Below the pieces are notes generated by a model that worked only from the letters and a program-made list of their open reading frames with translations, searched no databases and was not told where the DNA came from. The position numbers and the translations under genes are program-made. A stretch of DNA of 64,000 bases, taken from positions 32,596,800 through 32,660,799 of the forward strand of contig OX457071.1 of assembly GCA_949752795.1 (NCBI GenBank), written 5' to 3'. This DNA comes from Hyperoodon ampullatus. Its lineage: Eukaryota > Chordata > Mammalia > Artiodactyla > Ziphiidae. Positions 37,212 to 48,486 of the stretch are shown here, piece after piece; within the stretch, counting starts at the first letter, position 1; each line of letters starts with the position of its first letter.

Positions 37212-37451
37212 TTAGCAATGTTGAGCATTTTTCACGTACCTCTTTGCCATCTTTGTGTCTTCTTTGGAGAAATGTCTATTTAGATCTTCTGCCCATTTTT
37301 TGATTGGGTTGTTTGTTTTTTTGTTATTGAGCTGCATGAGCTGTTTGTATATTTTGTAGATTAATCCCTTGTTTGTTGCATTGTTTGCAAATATTTTCTC
37401 CCATTCTGTGGTTTGTGTTTTTGTTTTGTTATGGTTTCCTCTGCTGTGCAA
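37212..37451 (-). pseudogene. L1 ORF2p extreme C-terminal piece after a frameshift
   Basis: Continues the ORF2 remnant upstream on the map, in a different frame: '[23 protein letters not shown]' style residues and '[20 protein letters not shown]' match the conserved C-terminal part of L1 ORF2p. The shift lies between 37451 and 37520. Confidence 0.85.
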
Positions 37452-37519
37452 AAGCTTTTAAGTTTAATTCTGTTTAATTAAGTTTAATTAATAATTGTTT
37501 ATTTTTGTTTTTATTTTCA

Positions 37520-38158
37520 TTACTCTAGGAGGGGGTCCAAAAAGATATTGCTGCAATTTATGTCAAAGCATATTCTGTCTAGGTTTTCCTCTAAGAGTTT
37601 TAGAGTATCCAGTCTTACATTTAGGTCTTTCATCCATTTTGAGTTTATTTTTGTGTGTGGTGTTAGAGAATGTTCTAATTTCATTCTTTTACATGTAGCT
37701 GTCCAGTTTTCCCAGCACCACTTATTGAAGAGACTGTCTTTTCTCCATTGTATATTCTTGCCTCCTTTGTTGTAGATTAATTGACCATAGGTGTGTGGGT
37801 TTATTTCTGGCCTTTCTATCCTGTTCCATTGATCTATATTTATGTTTCTGTGCCAGTACCATACTGTTTTGATTACTGTGGCTTGGTAGTATAGTTTGAA
37901 ATCAGGGAGCCTTATTCCTGCAGCTTTGTTTTTCTTTCTCAGGATTGCTTTGGCTATTCGGGATCTTTTGTGTTTCCGTACAAATGTTAAAATTTTTTGT
38001 TCCAGTTCTGTGAAAACTGCCATTGGTAATTTAACAGGGATTGCATTGAATCTGTAGATTGCCTTCAGTTGCATAGTCACTTTGATAATATTGATTCTTC
38101 CAAACCAAGAACGTGGTTTATCTTTCCATATGTTTGTGTCATCTTTGATTTCTTTCAT
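37520..38158 (-). pseudogene. L1 ORF2p C-terminal fragment (212 codons open)
   Basis: Longest open frame of the window. L1 ORF2p hallmarks include '[14 protein letters not shown]', '[12 protein letters not shown]', '[21 protein letters not shown]', '[20 protein letters not shown]' and '[20 protein letters not shown]'. It corresponds to the region after the reverse transcriptase domain. The frame stops at 37520; recognisable ORF2 C-terminal residues ('NKWDL'-type region lost, then '[20 protein letters not shown]') resume in another frame at 37212-37451, so a frameshift separates them. It is a retrotransposon relic, not a host gene. Confidence 0.93.
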
Positions 38159-38389
38159 CAGTGTTTTATAGTTTTCGGAATACAGGTCTTTTGCCTCCTT
38201 GCATAGGTTTATTCCTAGGTATTTTATTTTTTTGATGTGATGGTAAGTGGGATTAGTTCTTAATTTCTCTTTCTGCTTTTTCCTTGTTAGTGTATAGAAA
38301 TGAAAGAGATTACTGTGTATTAATTTTATATCCTACAACTTTACAGAGCTCATAAATGAATTCAGTAAAGTTGCAAGACCTGCCCAATT

Positions 38390-40567
38390 GACAACTGCCA
38401 TATGTGTTTTGGTAGCATTTCCATCTCTGTATGTTTAGTAGTGTTTGTGCAAAGATATGAGTATTTTATTGTGGTGGCTTTCAAAGTGTGCTCCATGGAA
38501 CCCCTCCATGGAGGAGCCTCAGTAGCTTCTCTGAGCAGGAGCTTGATTATGCAGAATCTAAGCACAGCCTTTCTTACCTGTCAACCCACCAGAACAATTT
38601 TACAGATTAGACTTTTGGACACATTTTTATTTTAGAAAGGTTTCTATTAATGAAATAATTTAAAGCACTGTTTATTGATTTTTGCCTTTATTCTTTTTGT
38701 TTTCTTAAAGAGTTAAACTGGACAAAAAAGACTAATAGTACTGAAAGGAATGGTTAGCCTCATAATTTATGGATAATTTGTTAGACATTAAAAAAATCTC
38801 AGTTGGATGTCCCAGGACTTAAAGCTGTTGAATACATGTGAAACTATGACAAAAGAGAACAGTATTTAAGAATATAAAATAAATTGCAGAGATTTTTCTG
38901 AAAAGCAAACTATATCAATAATTAGAGATTTTATAACATTTTATCACTGTGGAAAAGAAATCTGCACTTATAAATATCATACATTGTTGGATTATCACAT
39001 CTCTGACTTTAACTTTTTGGGAATATATTTTTGTATAAGTATGGAAGACATCCTCCATTCATACATAAGTGAGTGATTAGTTGAATTGAAATGATGAAAG
39101 TTCTGTTTCAAGATTATGTGTCTTCTATAATAACACATTAATATCACTTATAAAATCCATGGACTTTTAGAAATCTTATGAGAGGGTCTACCTTTCATTG
39201 TGCCTTAACCGACCCACCCATCGTCTATACTTTATTTCCCCAGGGACGGGAATGGGACTCTGCAAACCAAATTTCTCTTTTGTCAACTGGCCCTCCCTTA
39301 GGCTGCTACTCATGAGTGCCTGAGGGAACCTACAGGAGAAAAAGAGAAAGTGGGGCATCATTCTCCCCTTTTTGCTTTCAGCTACTCTCAACAACACCCA
39401 ACAGAGCTTCTTTACCTTGACCGACAATCACAGAGTGCTCCAGTAGCAGTAATTGATTTCAGTTTGCAGTTGTTCCGACACTTCTAGAAATAACCTCATC
39501 AAACCCTCCAGAGACGGTGACATGAGTTGCCTGATACCCCCTCCTTGAATTGAATTGGGTACCAGCCTCACACAATCCCTCTTCCCAGCTCAGAGACCCC
39601 ACACCATCGAAGTAGACCCACCCCCATCGAAGATCCCACCCACAACCTCCTCAAGCGACTGAGTTATGGCTTCTCTAAGACTCAAGTCTAATAATACTAA
39701 CCTCTTTCTTTTGTTCACCTAGTCCTAGGGGTGAAAGCTGCTTCTTATGGTTACCTCTTACCTCTTTGTTTTCTAAAAAGCAAGGAGGTAATGTTACTTT
39801 ATTTTTCCTTTGTATATTATAGGCATTAATAGGAATATGTTGGATAAAACAAAATAGTATACTGTTTTGATATTATTTATATTTTCCTCCAAAGTTATCT
39901 ACAGTAGTTTTGTTTAACACATTTATATATTCATACATTTTAACCTTGCCAATGTTAAAATTCCTAAAATTTTAACTCTAGTTCATAAAAATAACTTATT
40001 GTCCTCAAATAACCTCATTTTCTATGCTAATTCTTTCCTCTGTCTCTTTTGCCTAAGGAAAGTCAAACTTTCCCTGGGGCAATAGGGCATTTGTCCAGTG
40101 ATGTATAGAGTAACCTGTACTTTCCAGTGTCTTAGAGATATTCCTGGGAAGAAGAGAGAATGATGACCTCCATTTTGTATAATGTTTACAGAAACTTTGC
40201 TCATTTATTTCCATCTGTTTGTCAGAGCTAGGTCAACCCTAAAGACACTCCCTCTCACCACTTTTTTTCTTTTTTTTTTTTGTAAAAAGGAAGAAAGGGA
40301 GACAAATATTTAGTGAAACACAGACTGGGACGTTCAAGAAAAAGGTGATCCAATTGATAATAGGAAACTTAGCAACCATAACAGTTTCACTATCAAATAC
40401 ATAGCAATCACTCAAATAACAATTATATAAATGTTTTAAGTTTTCCTTGTAGAATGAACTTTTAATGTTGGCAGGTGCTTGAATCAGGCATGAATTTCCA
40501 AGGAAAATATTTAGAGTACCTTTGGATGCACTTGAATACAGAAAGAAAGGCTGTTTTATTAACATAT
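38390..40567. other. Unique sequence with two unassigned old-repeat-like blocks
   Basis: 38475-38600 ('tggctttcaaagtgtgctccatggaacccc') resembles the edge of a hAT-Charlie element but lacks a visible partner end. 39180-39700 is a GC-richer block with no family I can name. The rest, including a T run at 40262-40281, shows nothing. Confidence 0.4.
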
Positions 40568-40785
40568 ACACACTACTATATATAAAATAGATAACCAACA
40601 AGGACCTACTGTATAGCACAGGGAAGTATACTCAATATTTTGTAGTAACCTATAAGAAAAAAGAATCTGAAAAAGAATATATATATTATATACATATATA
40701 TATATGTATACTATGTATGTATAACCGATTATTGTGCTATACCCCTGAAACTAAGACAAAATATGAAAAAAAATTGAAACAAGTT
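40568..40785 (+). mobile_element. L1 3' end
   Basis: 'cacactactatatataaaatagataaccaacaaggacctactgtatagcacaggg', 'ctcaatattttgtagtaacctataag', an AT-repeat (40676-40720), then 'gtgctatacccctgaaactaagacaaaatatg' form the cetartiodactyl L1 3' UTR in forward orientation. The target duplication is not clear. Confidence 0.88.
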
Positions 40786-42504
40786 GTAGAACTTGACTGT
40801 AATGTTTGAAATTACATAGAAATTGTAGGAATAGAAAGATAAGTTGGATATTGAAAAGTGGAAAAAGTAGAACTTGAACACAAAATTATAGTCTGAAAAG
40901 TTGGAAGGGTATAAGGCAGCAGGTAAGTTTTAACTTATCTATTGTAAATTTAACATGTGCATCTTATCTTTTTAGGAAGATACATTGCAAGAGAGTATAG
41001 ACAGCATTTCTGAAACATGATAGTGAGTTACAGCCCAGGATGGTGAGGTAGCAGATAGGAAGAAGTAGAAGCAGATTTTCTGGTATGTTCCTCATAGTTT
41101 GATAATATGAGTGACAGTAGAGTAGAGAATAGCTGAACAGAGTAGAGGTCTCACCTCTTTCATTTCTGTAATATTTTCAGTATATATGCTTCTGATTTTT
41201 TAAAATACAAACCATCAAACACAGCTAGTGCCATGTACTCCAAATTTGCTTTGGATATGACTTAAGGTTAACAATGACAAAGAATGGAGTTTGAGTTACT
41301 ATTCTTTTGCATATGATTTTAAGGTTATGAAAAATATGAGGTCAAAAAGTCCTTATCCATTAGTTCTGAAAATGCCCTCATTTGACCGTGATTGACAATT
41401 TTTGACAATGATTGACGGACTCTGATAAGCCATGATAAAAAATGACAGCCTTGAGTATTTTGAACAAGTTACATTTTAAAGGAATTAAGTTGCTAATGGA
41501 TTAACAGTGGTCAATGAAGAAGGAGCGGGCCATTACTTTTTATGGATTACGGGATTATCATTCCTTATAGAACATTGACAGTCATTCTCACAAGTCCTTC
41601 CTGAGATTCCAATGCAACAGAATTCTCTTTCAGAGAAGATTTTCCTTTATATGAAGCCCAAGTTAACCTGTTAGTTCACTCACTATGCTTTAGGATGTTG
41701 ATAATTCACTGCAGAACACTGAGGTCCTCTTTTCAAAGTCTAATATCATCTTTCTTAATACACACATAGTACTTTTTCTCAAATTCATGAAAAATGACAG
41801 GACAATTAAACCAAAATCATATCCAGATATCACACCCCATCTGGACTCAGATTCACATTATTATTATAATTCTGACTAGTTTTCTAATGAATTAACAAAT
41901 TCTTTGGTCTTGTAGCATAAAGTTAATGTACACATTTTTAGTTCTTAAAGAAAATCAAGCTTCTACTATGAGCTTCATTCATCTAGGCTCTTATCTAGGA
42001 AAAATGGATGATTTTTTGAAGTATCTAAGGCACGTAAGAGTCAAGCCAAGTATCCTTTCAACAAATCTCTCAGTAAAATTTTGTCCCCTAAGAAAATGCT
42101 TTTTCTTAAAATTCTCCATTTTTGTCAATAGTATAATATACTTTAAATAAATAATTATCAGCATTTATTCATCTTGTTTTTTCACTCTCTACACCCAGTT
42201 CCAGTTTGTTTCTAAATATTGCTGATTTTCTGTCTATAACATTTCTTGTATTCTTCATTTTCTTCTAATTTCCACAGTCATCACCTTTTCTGTTGCTCAT
42301 ATCATTAAGACTAGATAATACAGTGGCCTCCATTAGGTCCAAAACCAAATTGTCACCAATGCAAAATGAGGAAATCATGCTTAACAGCAGTAACATGTAT
42401 GGAAAAACACAGGAGTAGTGGTTGACAATACATTTACTGTTGAGCAAAAAGCTTATTATCCCGGGTTGCATATTAGAAAGACAAGCATTAAAAAATTGAG
42501 TTTA
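40786..42504. other. Unique AT-rich sequence, nothing recognised
   Basis: No element identified. 41383-41420 has three near-repeats of 'tgattgac', too short to mean much. Confidence 0.4.
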
Positions 42505-42622
42505 GGACAATACGCTATAACGGGCTTTGGGATTTCATGATCTAGATTTGAATCTTGATTGTGTGATCTTAACTCACAGTTAGATTTCTCATCTGCAGAA
42601 TGGAGATAATAATAATAACCAT
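42505..42622 (+). mobile_element. MIR SINE fragment
   Basis: Forward MIR-like order: 'gatttgaatcttgattgtgtgatctt', 'cagttagatttctcatctgcagaatggagataataataataacc'. Confidence 0.65.
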
Positions 42623-42623
42623 C

Positions 42624-42856
42624 ATTTATTGTGCGTTTATCATGAGCTAGGCAATAAGTGCTTTATATGTCTCACTTAATTTAACTTTCATAGTAACCCT
42701 GCTAAATAAATAACATTATTATCCTCACATTACAGAGGAAAATATTAAGTCCCAAGATGGCAAATTAATTTTTTCCAGTATCACACAAGTAATATGTGAC
42801 AGAACATGAATTCTAAGCTCTGGTCTCTGATATCAGAGCCTGTGGTTTCATCATTG
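42624..42856 (-). mobile_element. MIR SINE
   Basis: Reverse MIR: 'tttattgtgcgtttatcatgagctaggcaataagtgctttatatg', 'acattattatcctcacattacagaggaaaatattaag', 'cagtatcacacaagtaatatgtgacagaac', 'gctctggtctctgatatcagagcctgtgg'. It abuts the forward MIR, giving two MIRs in opposite orientation. Confidence 0.78.
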
Positions 42857-43215
42857 AGATTTGAGTGAGATTATTCATGTTCACAACTGACATGGGTCAG
42901 GTACATAGCAATTGTTTAGCAAATGTTGGCTTCGTTTCCTTGTAATTTTGTGACAGGGGAAAACGTTTTGTATTCTATTACAAGTTAATCACTAAAGGAA
43001 TGTTGCCTATAAGCTTAAATTATACATAATGGCCCAATTCTGGGAACCCTGCTTCCCAGGTAATGAGCATTAAGTTAAAATACTGTTTGTTTAGCTCACA
43101 GGAAACATCCTGACCAGTTCCACTGTAATGACTGCAGGGAGGAAGAAATTAACACATCCCCTCCAGAGGCTGATGGGAACCAGGAAGTGTTTGACTTTCC
43201 TTCCTCCCCTATTAG

Positions 43216-43222
43216 TATAAAA
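43216..43222 (+). promoter_or_regulatory. TATA box of the solo LTR
   Basis: TATAAAA, 84 bp upstream of the LTR polyadenylation signal, at the position expected at the U3/R boundary. Whether it is active is unknown. Confidence 0.7.
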
Positions 43223-43299
43223 GGAGCCTGAATTCTAACTCAGGCAAGATGGTTTCTTGGGGTACAAGACCCCCATCTTCTTGGTTACCTGGCTTTCTG

Positions 43300-43305
43300 A
43301 ATAAA
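43300..43305 (+). promoter_or_regulatory. Polyadenylation signal of the solo LTR
   Basis: AATAAA in the R region, 74 bp before the LTR end, followed by GT/T-rich sequence ('gttgttattcc'). Confidence 0.7.
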
Positions 43306-43560
43306 GTTGTTATTCCTCACCCCAACAACTCGTCTCATGATTATTGGCCTGTCATGTGGCGAGCTTAGATTCCGTAACAATTTCATTATATAGTGTGCTT
43401 GTTGGAACATACTTTAGCTACTAGATTCATTTCAAGCTTCCGCATTGAGAATGCGTTATCATCTGAAGTGAGCTAAACCCTTTGAAGAATGAGTAGGAAA
43501 TTGAAATGCATCATACGTAGCCACAGTGAAGTGTTGGGCATGTTCAGTCTGAAGAAAAAA

Positions 43561-43723
43561 GGACTTCCCTGGTGGCGCAGTGGTTGGGAGGCCGCTTGCC
43601 GATGCGGGAGATGCGGGTTCGTGCCCCGGTCTGAGAGGATCCCACGTGCTGCAGAGCGGCTGGGTCCCGTGAGCCATGGCCGCTGAGCCTGTGCGTCCGG
43701 AGCCTGTGCTCTGCAACGGGAGA
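43561..43723 (+). mobile_element. CHR-2-type SINE lacking its 3' end and tail
   Basis: Starts 'ggacttccctggtggcgcagtgg' and follows the CHR-2 body to 'ctctgcaacgggaga', then leaves the consensus before the expected 'ggccacaacagtgagagg' and poly(A). The sequence after it leads into a compound microsatellite. Either a 3' deletion or an unusual insertion. Confidence 0.9.
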
Positions 43724-43775
43724 AAAGGAAACGGACACTGAAAGCACATGATACCTGACTTCAAGGTAAAAAGAA

Positions 43776-43783
<8 letters not shown>

Positions 43784-43809
<26 letters not shown>

Positions 43810-43830
43810 TGTGTGTGTGTGTGTGTGTGT
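43784..43830. repeat. Compound (GA)n(GT)n microsatellite
   Basis: Pure GA units at 43784-43808 switch to pure GT units at 43809-43830. Likely length-polymorphic. Confidence 0.95.
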
Positions 43831-44633
43831 TGTATATGACCCCAACAGAATAGAACTTGATGGGTGAATCAAATATTTATCTTAAATCAATTTTAAATCA
43901 ATGGGAAAGTTCTTTCTAGTAAACAGAATTGCCCAAGGGTGGATGGACTGCCTCAGGAAAAAATAATCCGATTATTTTCTGAAACACAAAAAAGCATACT
44001 ACACCTGGTCTTGGTTACATTCAGAGTCTTTGGCTAGAATCATTTTTTTATGAGATTGCTGGTTGAATACTTGAGCTCAATTATATCACCATGCTTTCCA
44101 TGCTTTGTCAAGCTCTACCCAGGGCCCAAACGTGAGAGCCCCCAGCCACTTGTCTTACCGGTACCCTAGCATCCTCTCATCTTCACAGTTTTGGTGTCCC
44201 ATCACCCTCCTAATTGTTTCTACACTGATACATCTTTTGTCAACACTTTCCATTTGTTTGCCAGAAACTCTGATCCATTATTAACAAACTACTGTATAGC
44301 ATCATTCTCTTCACCCAGTGCCCTATTTGCCTACTTGTCTACAAAAATCTGACATTCCCATGAATCAAACTTTCCCCCCGTTTCACGCTCCTGTGTCAGC
44401 AGCCCATTTTCCCCCATCTTTGTACCACAGCGTCAAGACATGGGTTTAGTCTCTTGACCTTCAGGGCCATTCCAAACAATTACTCTTTAATTCCCCACAA
44501 GCATGTTTTCAAGGCTCCTGTCATGTAGTTATGTAGCCCTCTGTCTATCCTTGCTGTTTTCTTAAAATCTCCACATTTTCTGAGAACTTTGCTATTTTGC
44601 TCACTAGTTGACTAGACAGATTGTAATATATAC
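43831..44633. other. Unique sequence, nothing certain
   Basis: The pyrimidine-rich composition from about 44100 onward is compatible with a decayed upstream part of the L2 that is clear further on, but no landmark is certain. Confidence 0.35.
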
Positions 44634-44837
44634 TTTTTTTTTTTTTCGGTACGTGGGCTTCTCACTGTTGTGGTCTCTCCCGTTGTGGAGCACAGGCTCC
44701 GGACGCGCAGGTTCAGCGGCCATGGCTCACGGGCCCAGCCGCTCCACGGCATGTGGGATCTTCCCAGACCGGGACACGAACCCGTGTCCCCTGCATCGGC
44801 AGGTGGACTCTCAACCACTGCGCCACCAGGGAAGCCC
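44634..44837 (-). mobile_element. CHR-2-type SINE
   Basis: Reverse copy: T run 44634-44646, 'cggtacgtgggcttctcactg', to 'gcgccaccagggaagccc'. A minimal target duplication, TATAC, is at 44629-44633 and 44838-44842. Confidence 0.93.
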
Positions 44838-45039
44838 TATACATTATTGAGTAATCCATGCATTGTGGACCTGCCCTTCAGTTCCTTGCTCTTCATAGCT
44901 CCAGGTTCCTTTTCTTCTGCTGTCTTTCAGAAATGTATTTCCAAGATTATACTCTAGATAATTCTCACAGCTGTCATTGAGCCTGACATACACCAAAAAA
45001 TGTATCTGGTTAATACATTATCCCTTTTTACCCTACCCA

Positions 45040-46905
45040 GATTCACTGTTGGAACTGAAACTTGAACATCTCACTTCAAACATCTCAATTTATCTGATTC
45101 AAATCTCTTATGCTTTCCCCTTACTCTTTACAACCTTTTTCTCTGATCCTCCTGGACAATTTCTGTCTCCCATGTGAACTTTACCTCCTTCCCTAAGTGC
45201 TTTAGATTCCATGACCCATCTTTTCAGTTGCTTAGTTGCTTTTATTCTTTTGTTTCTTACTCTCATTCTTTCATCTTATGCTGAAAATATTCAGCTTCTG
45301 GAAAGACTCAAGCCCTTCCCATCTTAAAACAATGTCACCCTTGAACAAACATTCTCCTCTAGCCACCATTACTGGTTCCCTTTGTAAGTAAAAGTCTTGA
45401 AACTTCTTGAAAAAACGCTACAGTTGATATTTCCACTTCCTTTCATCCCATTCATTCCTTATCCCACTCTAATCTGGCTTCTGGCTCACCCCCCCTTCAC
45501 TGAATCTACTTGCACTGATATCTACATTGCCCTCAGTGTTACCAGATCCAGTGAAATATTTGCTGTGCTCATCTCACTTCATCTCTCTATGGCAATTATT
45601 ATGTTGAACACACATTCCTTCCTGAAATCCTCTTCCCTCTGAGCTTCTGTGAACCTTCTCCCCTAGAGTCCCTCCTTTCTCTCTGTTTTTCCTCTTCTAT
45701 CATCTTCCAGTACTCTTGTTTCTCCACCTAGATTTAATATATTATATACTCTCCCTAAAAACCTTAGGCAAATTCAAAACATTTAGCTATCACACATGCA
45801 CTGGTAATTCTCAATTTCCAGGCAAGGAATAGCAGAATCAGAGCACCACCCTTCTGTATCAGACTGCTTTGTAAACATTGCCACATGTCTGAACCACACG
45901 CCGCTGCCTAAACTCAACTTTTCAGCCTTCTACCGGAAACTTCTTCTCTTCCTTTGCTGCCCATCTCAGGGTCGTCCCGGTCAGAAATGTGAGTCATTTT
46001 GCATTTCTTTCTTTCTTCTCCCTGCATCTACTCTGTCACAAGGTATTATTTCATTTATTTAAAAACATTTTATCAAGCACTTGTTATATACTATGACAGA
46101 AGAAAGATGCATAGAAAGGGAATTAGACAATAATGCGGATGCGATGTTATGAAAATGCATGTAAGCTCAGAGAGTCAGATTGAGTAGGCTTTCTTCATAT
46201 CTCCAAGCCCATCTTCATCCTCTCCTTTCCTTTTCCACAGTCACTCCTGCTTTTCTTCTACTTTGCTGCAGTTCTATGCAGTCTGGACCCTTTAATCTGT
46301 CTTCCTCACTGTTGTCAGAGTGACCTTTACAAAATGCCATTTGATCACGTCACTGGCTGACTTTCAAACCTTAAGTGGTTCTCAAGGCTGTCATGCTGTA
46401 GTTCACAGTTCACGGCTGAACATCCGTGTAGTTCAGCCCTTCACATTTAGGCCCCAGACTTGTTTCCAACCTCATCTTCGACCCTTGCTTCACTTGTTTT
46501 CAGGTCTTCCTCACATGGTGTCTTTTACCTGGAGCGTGTGAGGTTGTTTCATATCTCTGCACCTTCTCACTTATTATTGCCTTTTCCTAGGATACACCTT
46601 CCCTTATTATGCTCACCCAGCTAATTTCCAGGATGTCTTTCCTGATGAGCACTACCTCAAGCCTTATCTCTCCTTCCTTTGCTTCCATATCTCCTTTTGC
46701 ATACAACTCTGATGGCAATTATCAATTCATTCACCAAGTATTTATTGAGCACCATATATCATGCTTTAATTTACCTTTTTTCTACACCACACTGTAAGTT
46801 CCCTGAGTGGAAAGATTATATCTGATTTTAGGGTGGAGTCCCAGAACCTAGTATAGGTATATAAAGAGATGGCATGCAATAAATATATGTTAAATGAGTG
46901 GGTTC
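45040..46905 (+). mobile_element. Long L2 LINE relic
   Basis: L2-like landmarks appear in order over about 1.8 kb: 'cccactctaatctggcttctggctcacc', 'ctgatatctacattgccctcagtgttaccagatccagtg', 'ctgcagttctatgcagtctgg', 'gtcagagtgacctttacaaaatgcc', 'gatcacgtcactggctgac', 'ttaagtggttctcaaggctgtc', and the tail 'cactgtaagttccctgagtggaaag...cctagtataggtat...aataaatatatgttaaatgag'. 46040-46190 fits poorly and may be an insertion. Short frames are not an ORF2. Confidence 0.65.
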
Positions 46906-46984
46906 CCATCACAAGAGTCACTGAAAGAAGTATATTGTATTAATGGAATTTATTGGGAGACCCATCCCTAGTTACTAGGATCTC

Positions 46985-47192
46985 TGGTCCTAAAACCAGG
47001 CTGTTTATATGAATCATAGGTTTAACACATTAGCTCTGTGTTCTTGGAGAGTTTAATCTCCACTCCTATAAATGTAGATAATAGTAGTCTCTACCTTACA
47101 GAATTGTTAGACGATTACATTAATTCATACACATATATATAATGCACTTAAAACAGGGTCTGGCCATAGTAAGAATTCAATAAATATCAGAT
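46985..47192 (+). mobile_element. MIR SINE
   Basis: Forward MIR: 'ttagctctgtgttcttggagag', 'ataaatgtagataatagtagtctctaccttacagaattgttagacgatt', 'aaaacagggtctggccatagtaagaattcaataaatatc'. Confidence 0.78.
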
Positions 47193-47357
47193 ATAGTTGT
47201 CCAGAGGTCCAACACCCACAAAGTGTCTACTTCATTATGAGACATTAGGCTTCAGAACCAGACATCTTGTTGATTTAGCTGATCTTCAACATTCCTTCAA
47301 ACTCTAAGGTTCTAGGTATATATGATAATCGTCATGCATTTCATGTAGTATTTGAAT

Positions 47358-47795
47358 AATGTCATACAGAGTGAAGTAAGTCAGAAAGAGAAAAACAAAT
47401 ACCAAATGCTAATGCACATATATGGAATGTTAAAAAGCGGTACTGATGAACCTAGTGGCAGGGCAGGAATGAAGACGCAGACGTAGAGAACAGACTTGAG
47501 GGCATGAGGGGGGGTGAAGCTGGGACGAAGTGAGAGAGTAGCACTGACATATATACACTACCAAATGTGAAATGGATGGCTAGTGGAAAGCGGCTGCATA
47601 GCACAGGAAGATCAGCTCGATGCTTTGTGATGGCCTAGAGGGGTGAGATAGGGAGGATGGAGGGAGGCTCAAGAGGGAGGGGATAAGGGGATATATGTAT
47701 ACATATGGCTGATTCACTTTGTTGTACAGCAGAAACTAACACAACATTGTAAAGCATTTATACTCTAATAAAAAGGTGAAGAAAATAAATTTAAA
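47358..47795 (+). mobile_element. L1 3' end
   Basis: Forward L1 3' region: 'atgtcatacagagtgaagtaagtcagaaagagaaaaac', 'gaatgaagacgcagacgtagagaacagacttgagg', 'tggatggctagtggaaagcggctgcatagcacagg', 'gattcactttgttgtacagcagaaactaacacaac', 'actctaataaaaagg', A-rich end. A homologous but shorter tail lies at 9571-9816. The target duplication is not clear. Confidence 0.92.
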
Positions 47796-48471
47796 AATTA
47801 AAAACTATAACCTTCATCGTAAATAATACCAAATTCTTTTTGGTGGAACAGTGGGAGGACTGAAAGTAAGCTAGATCTGATACATGCCAATTACAATTAA
47901 TTACAGAAATTAATTTAATATTTAGTCTGACCTCATTCCCTACTGACTTATCTCCTCATTCCCTGTTGAGCTTATGATTTATAGGAAAATTATAAAGCAA
48001 TTTTTTCAAAGTCTGATAGCATGTGGGAAATTCAGGTATGATCCAGGTAGGTCTCTATGACCTAGGTATGACTCTAGAAGCAGGAAGAATCTTAAGACAG
48101 TGTTATAACTTGATGCCTGATGAACAGTTGAACACGTGTTCCTAATATTCTTTCTGCATTTCAAGAGTACTAAATAAATAATCATTAAAATTTGTGTTAT
48201 CCCTTCATCTTTGCTTTCTCTTTCTCTCATCTTTGCTTTCTCTTTCTCTCATCTTTGCTCTCTCTCAAGAATTTAGTTTGTTCCCTTTACTGCATTGACT
48301 GTTTGTGCTAAGCTTACCATTCCAAAACATTCTACCAGCTCCAATAAACCAACTCAAATGCACCACAAAAATACCTAAAAACTTGCAATATCTTGACTGA
48401 TGATGAGCAGGCCTTGAATAGGGATGCGGAGCATGGAAATTCAACAGTTAAATATTATATATATTAGTATA
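47796..48471. other. Unique sequence with a 22-bp minisatellite
   Basis: Nothing identifiable apart from the tandem repeat at 48205-48266. Confidence 0.4.
48205..48266. repeat. 22-bp tandem repeat, about 2.8 copies
   Basis: The unit TCATCTTTGCTTTCTCTTTC plus TC is present twice without change, followed by a partial third copy (TCATCTTTGCTCTCTCTC). Pyrimidine-rich on the plus strand. Confidence 0.9.
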
Positions 48472-48486
48472 AAATTTGAATATTCA

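Larger units (their letters stand above)
36355..38374 (-). mobile_element. 5'-truncated L1, about 2.0 kb, with perfect target duplication
   Basis: Reverse LINE-1 of the cetartiodactyl type: 3' UTR ('gtatagttgatttacaatgttgtgttagtttcagg', 'gagttccctgtgctatacagtaggtcc'), then the ORF2 C-terminal third, truncated at about 38374. A perfect 15-bp duplication, AAGACCTGCCCAATT, is at 36340-36354 and 38375-38389. The ORF2 remnant is split between frames, so it is dead. No promoter, ORF1, endonuclease or reverse transcriptase catalytic region is present. Confidence 0.96.
42949..43379 (+). mobile_element. Solo ERV1-like (gammaretroviral) LTR
   Basis: A 431-bp element running TGTGACAGGGG...CCGTAACA, flanked by a perfect 4-bp duplication ATTT (42945-42948 and 43380-43383), the size typical of ERV1/gammaretroviral integrations. 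Contains a TATA box and a downstream polyadenylation signal in LTR order (U3-R-U5). The 3' part ('aacaactcgtctcatgattattggcctgtcatgtggcgagc') is typical of ERV1 U5 regions. No viral genes flank it, so it is a solo LTR left by recombination between two LTRs. The family name is not assigned. Confidence 0.85.

Noticed and set aside
37520..38158. A 212-codon open frame that might be a host gene
   Set aside because: The residues are the C-terminal part of L1 ORF2p within a truncated L1 with a target duplication.
43840..43872. Start of a 137-codon minus-strand frame (43459-43872)
   Set aside because: The frame runs through a microsatellite and a SINE; the peptide is serine/leucine repeats plus SINE translation.
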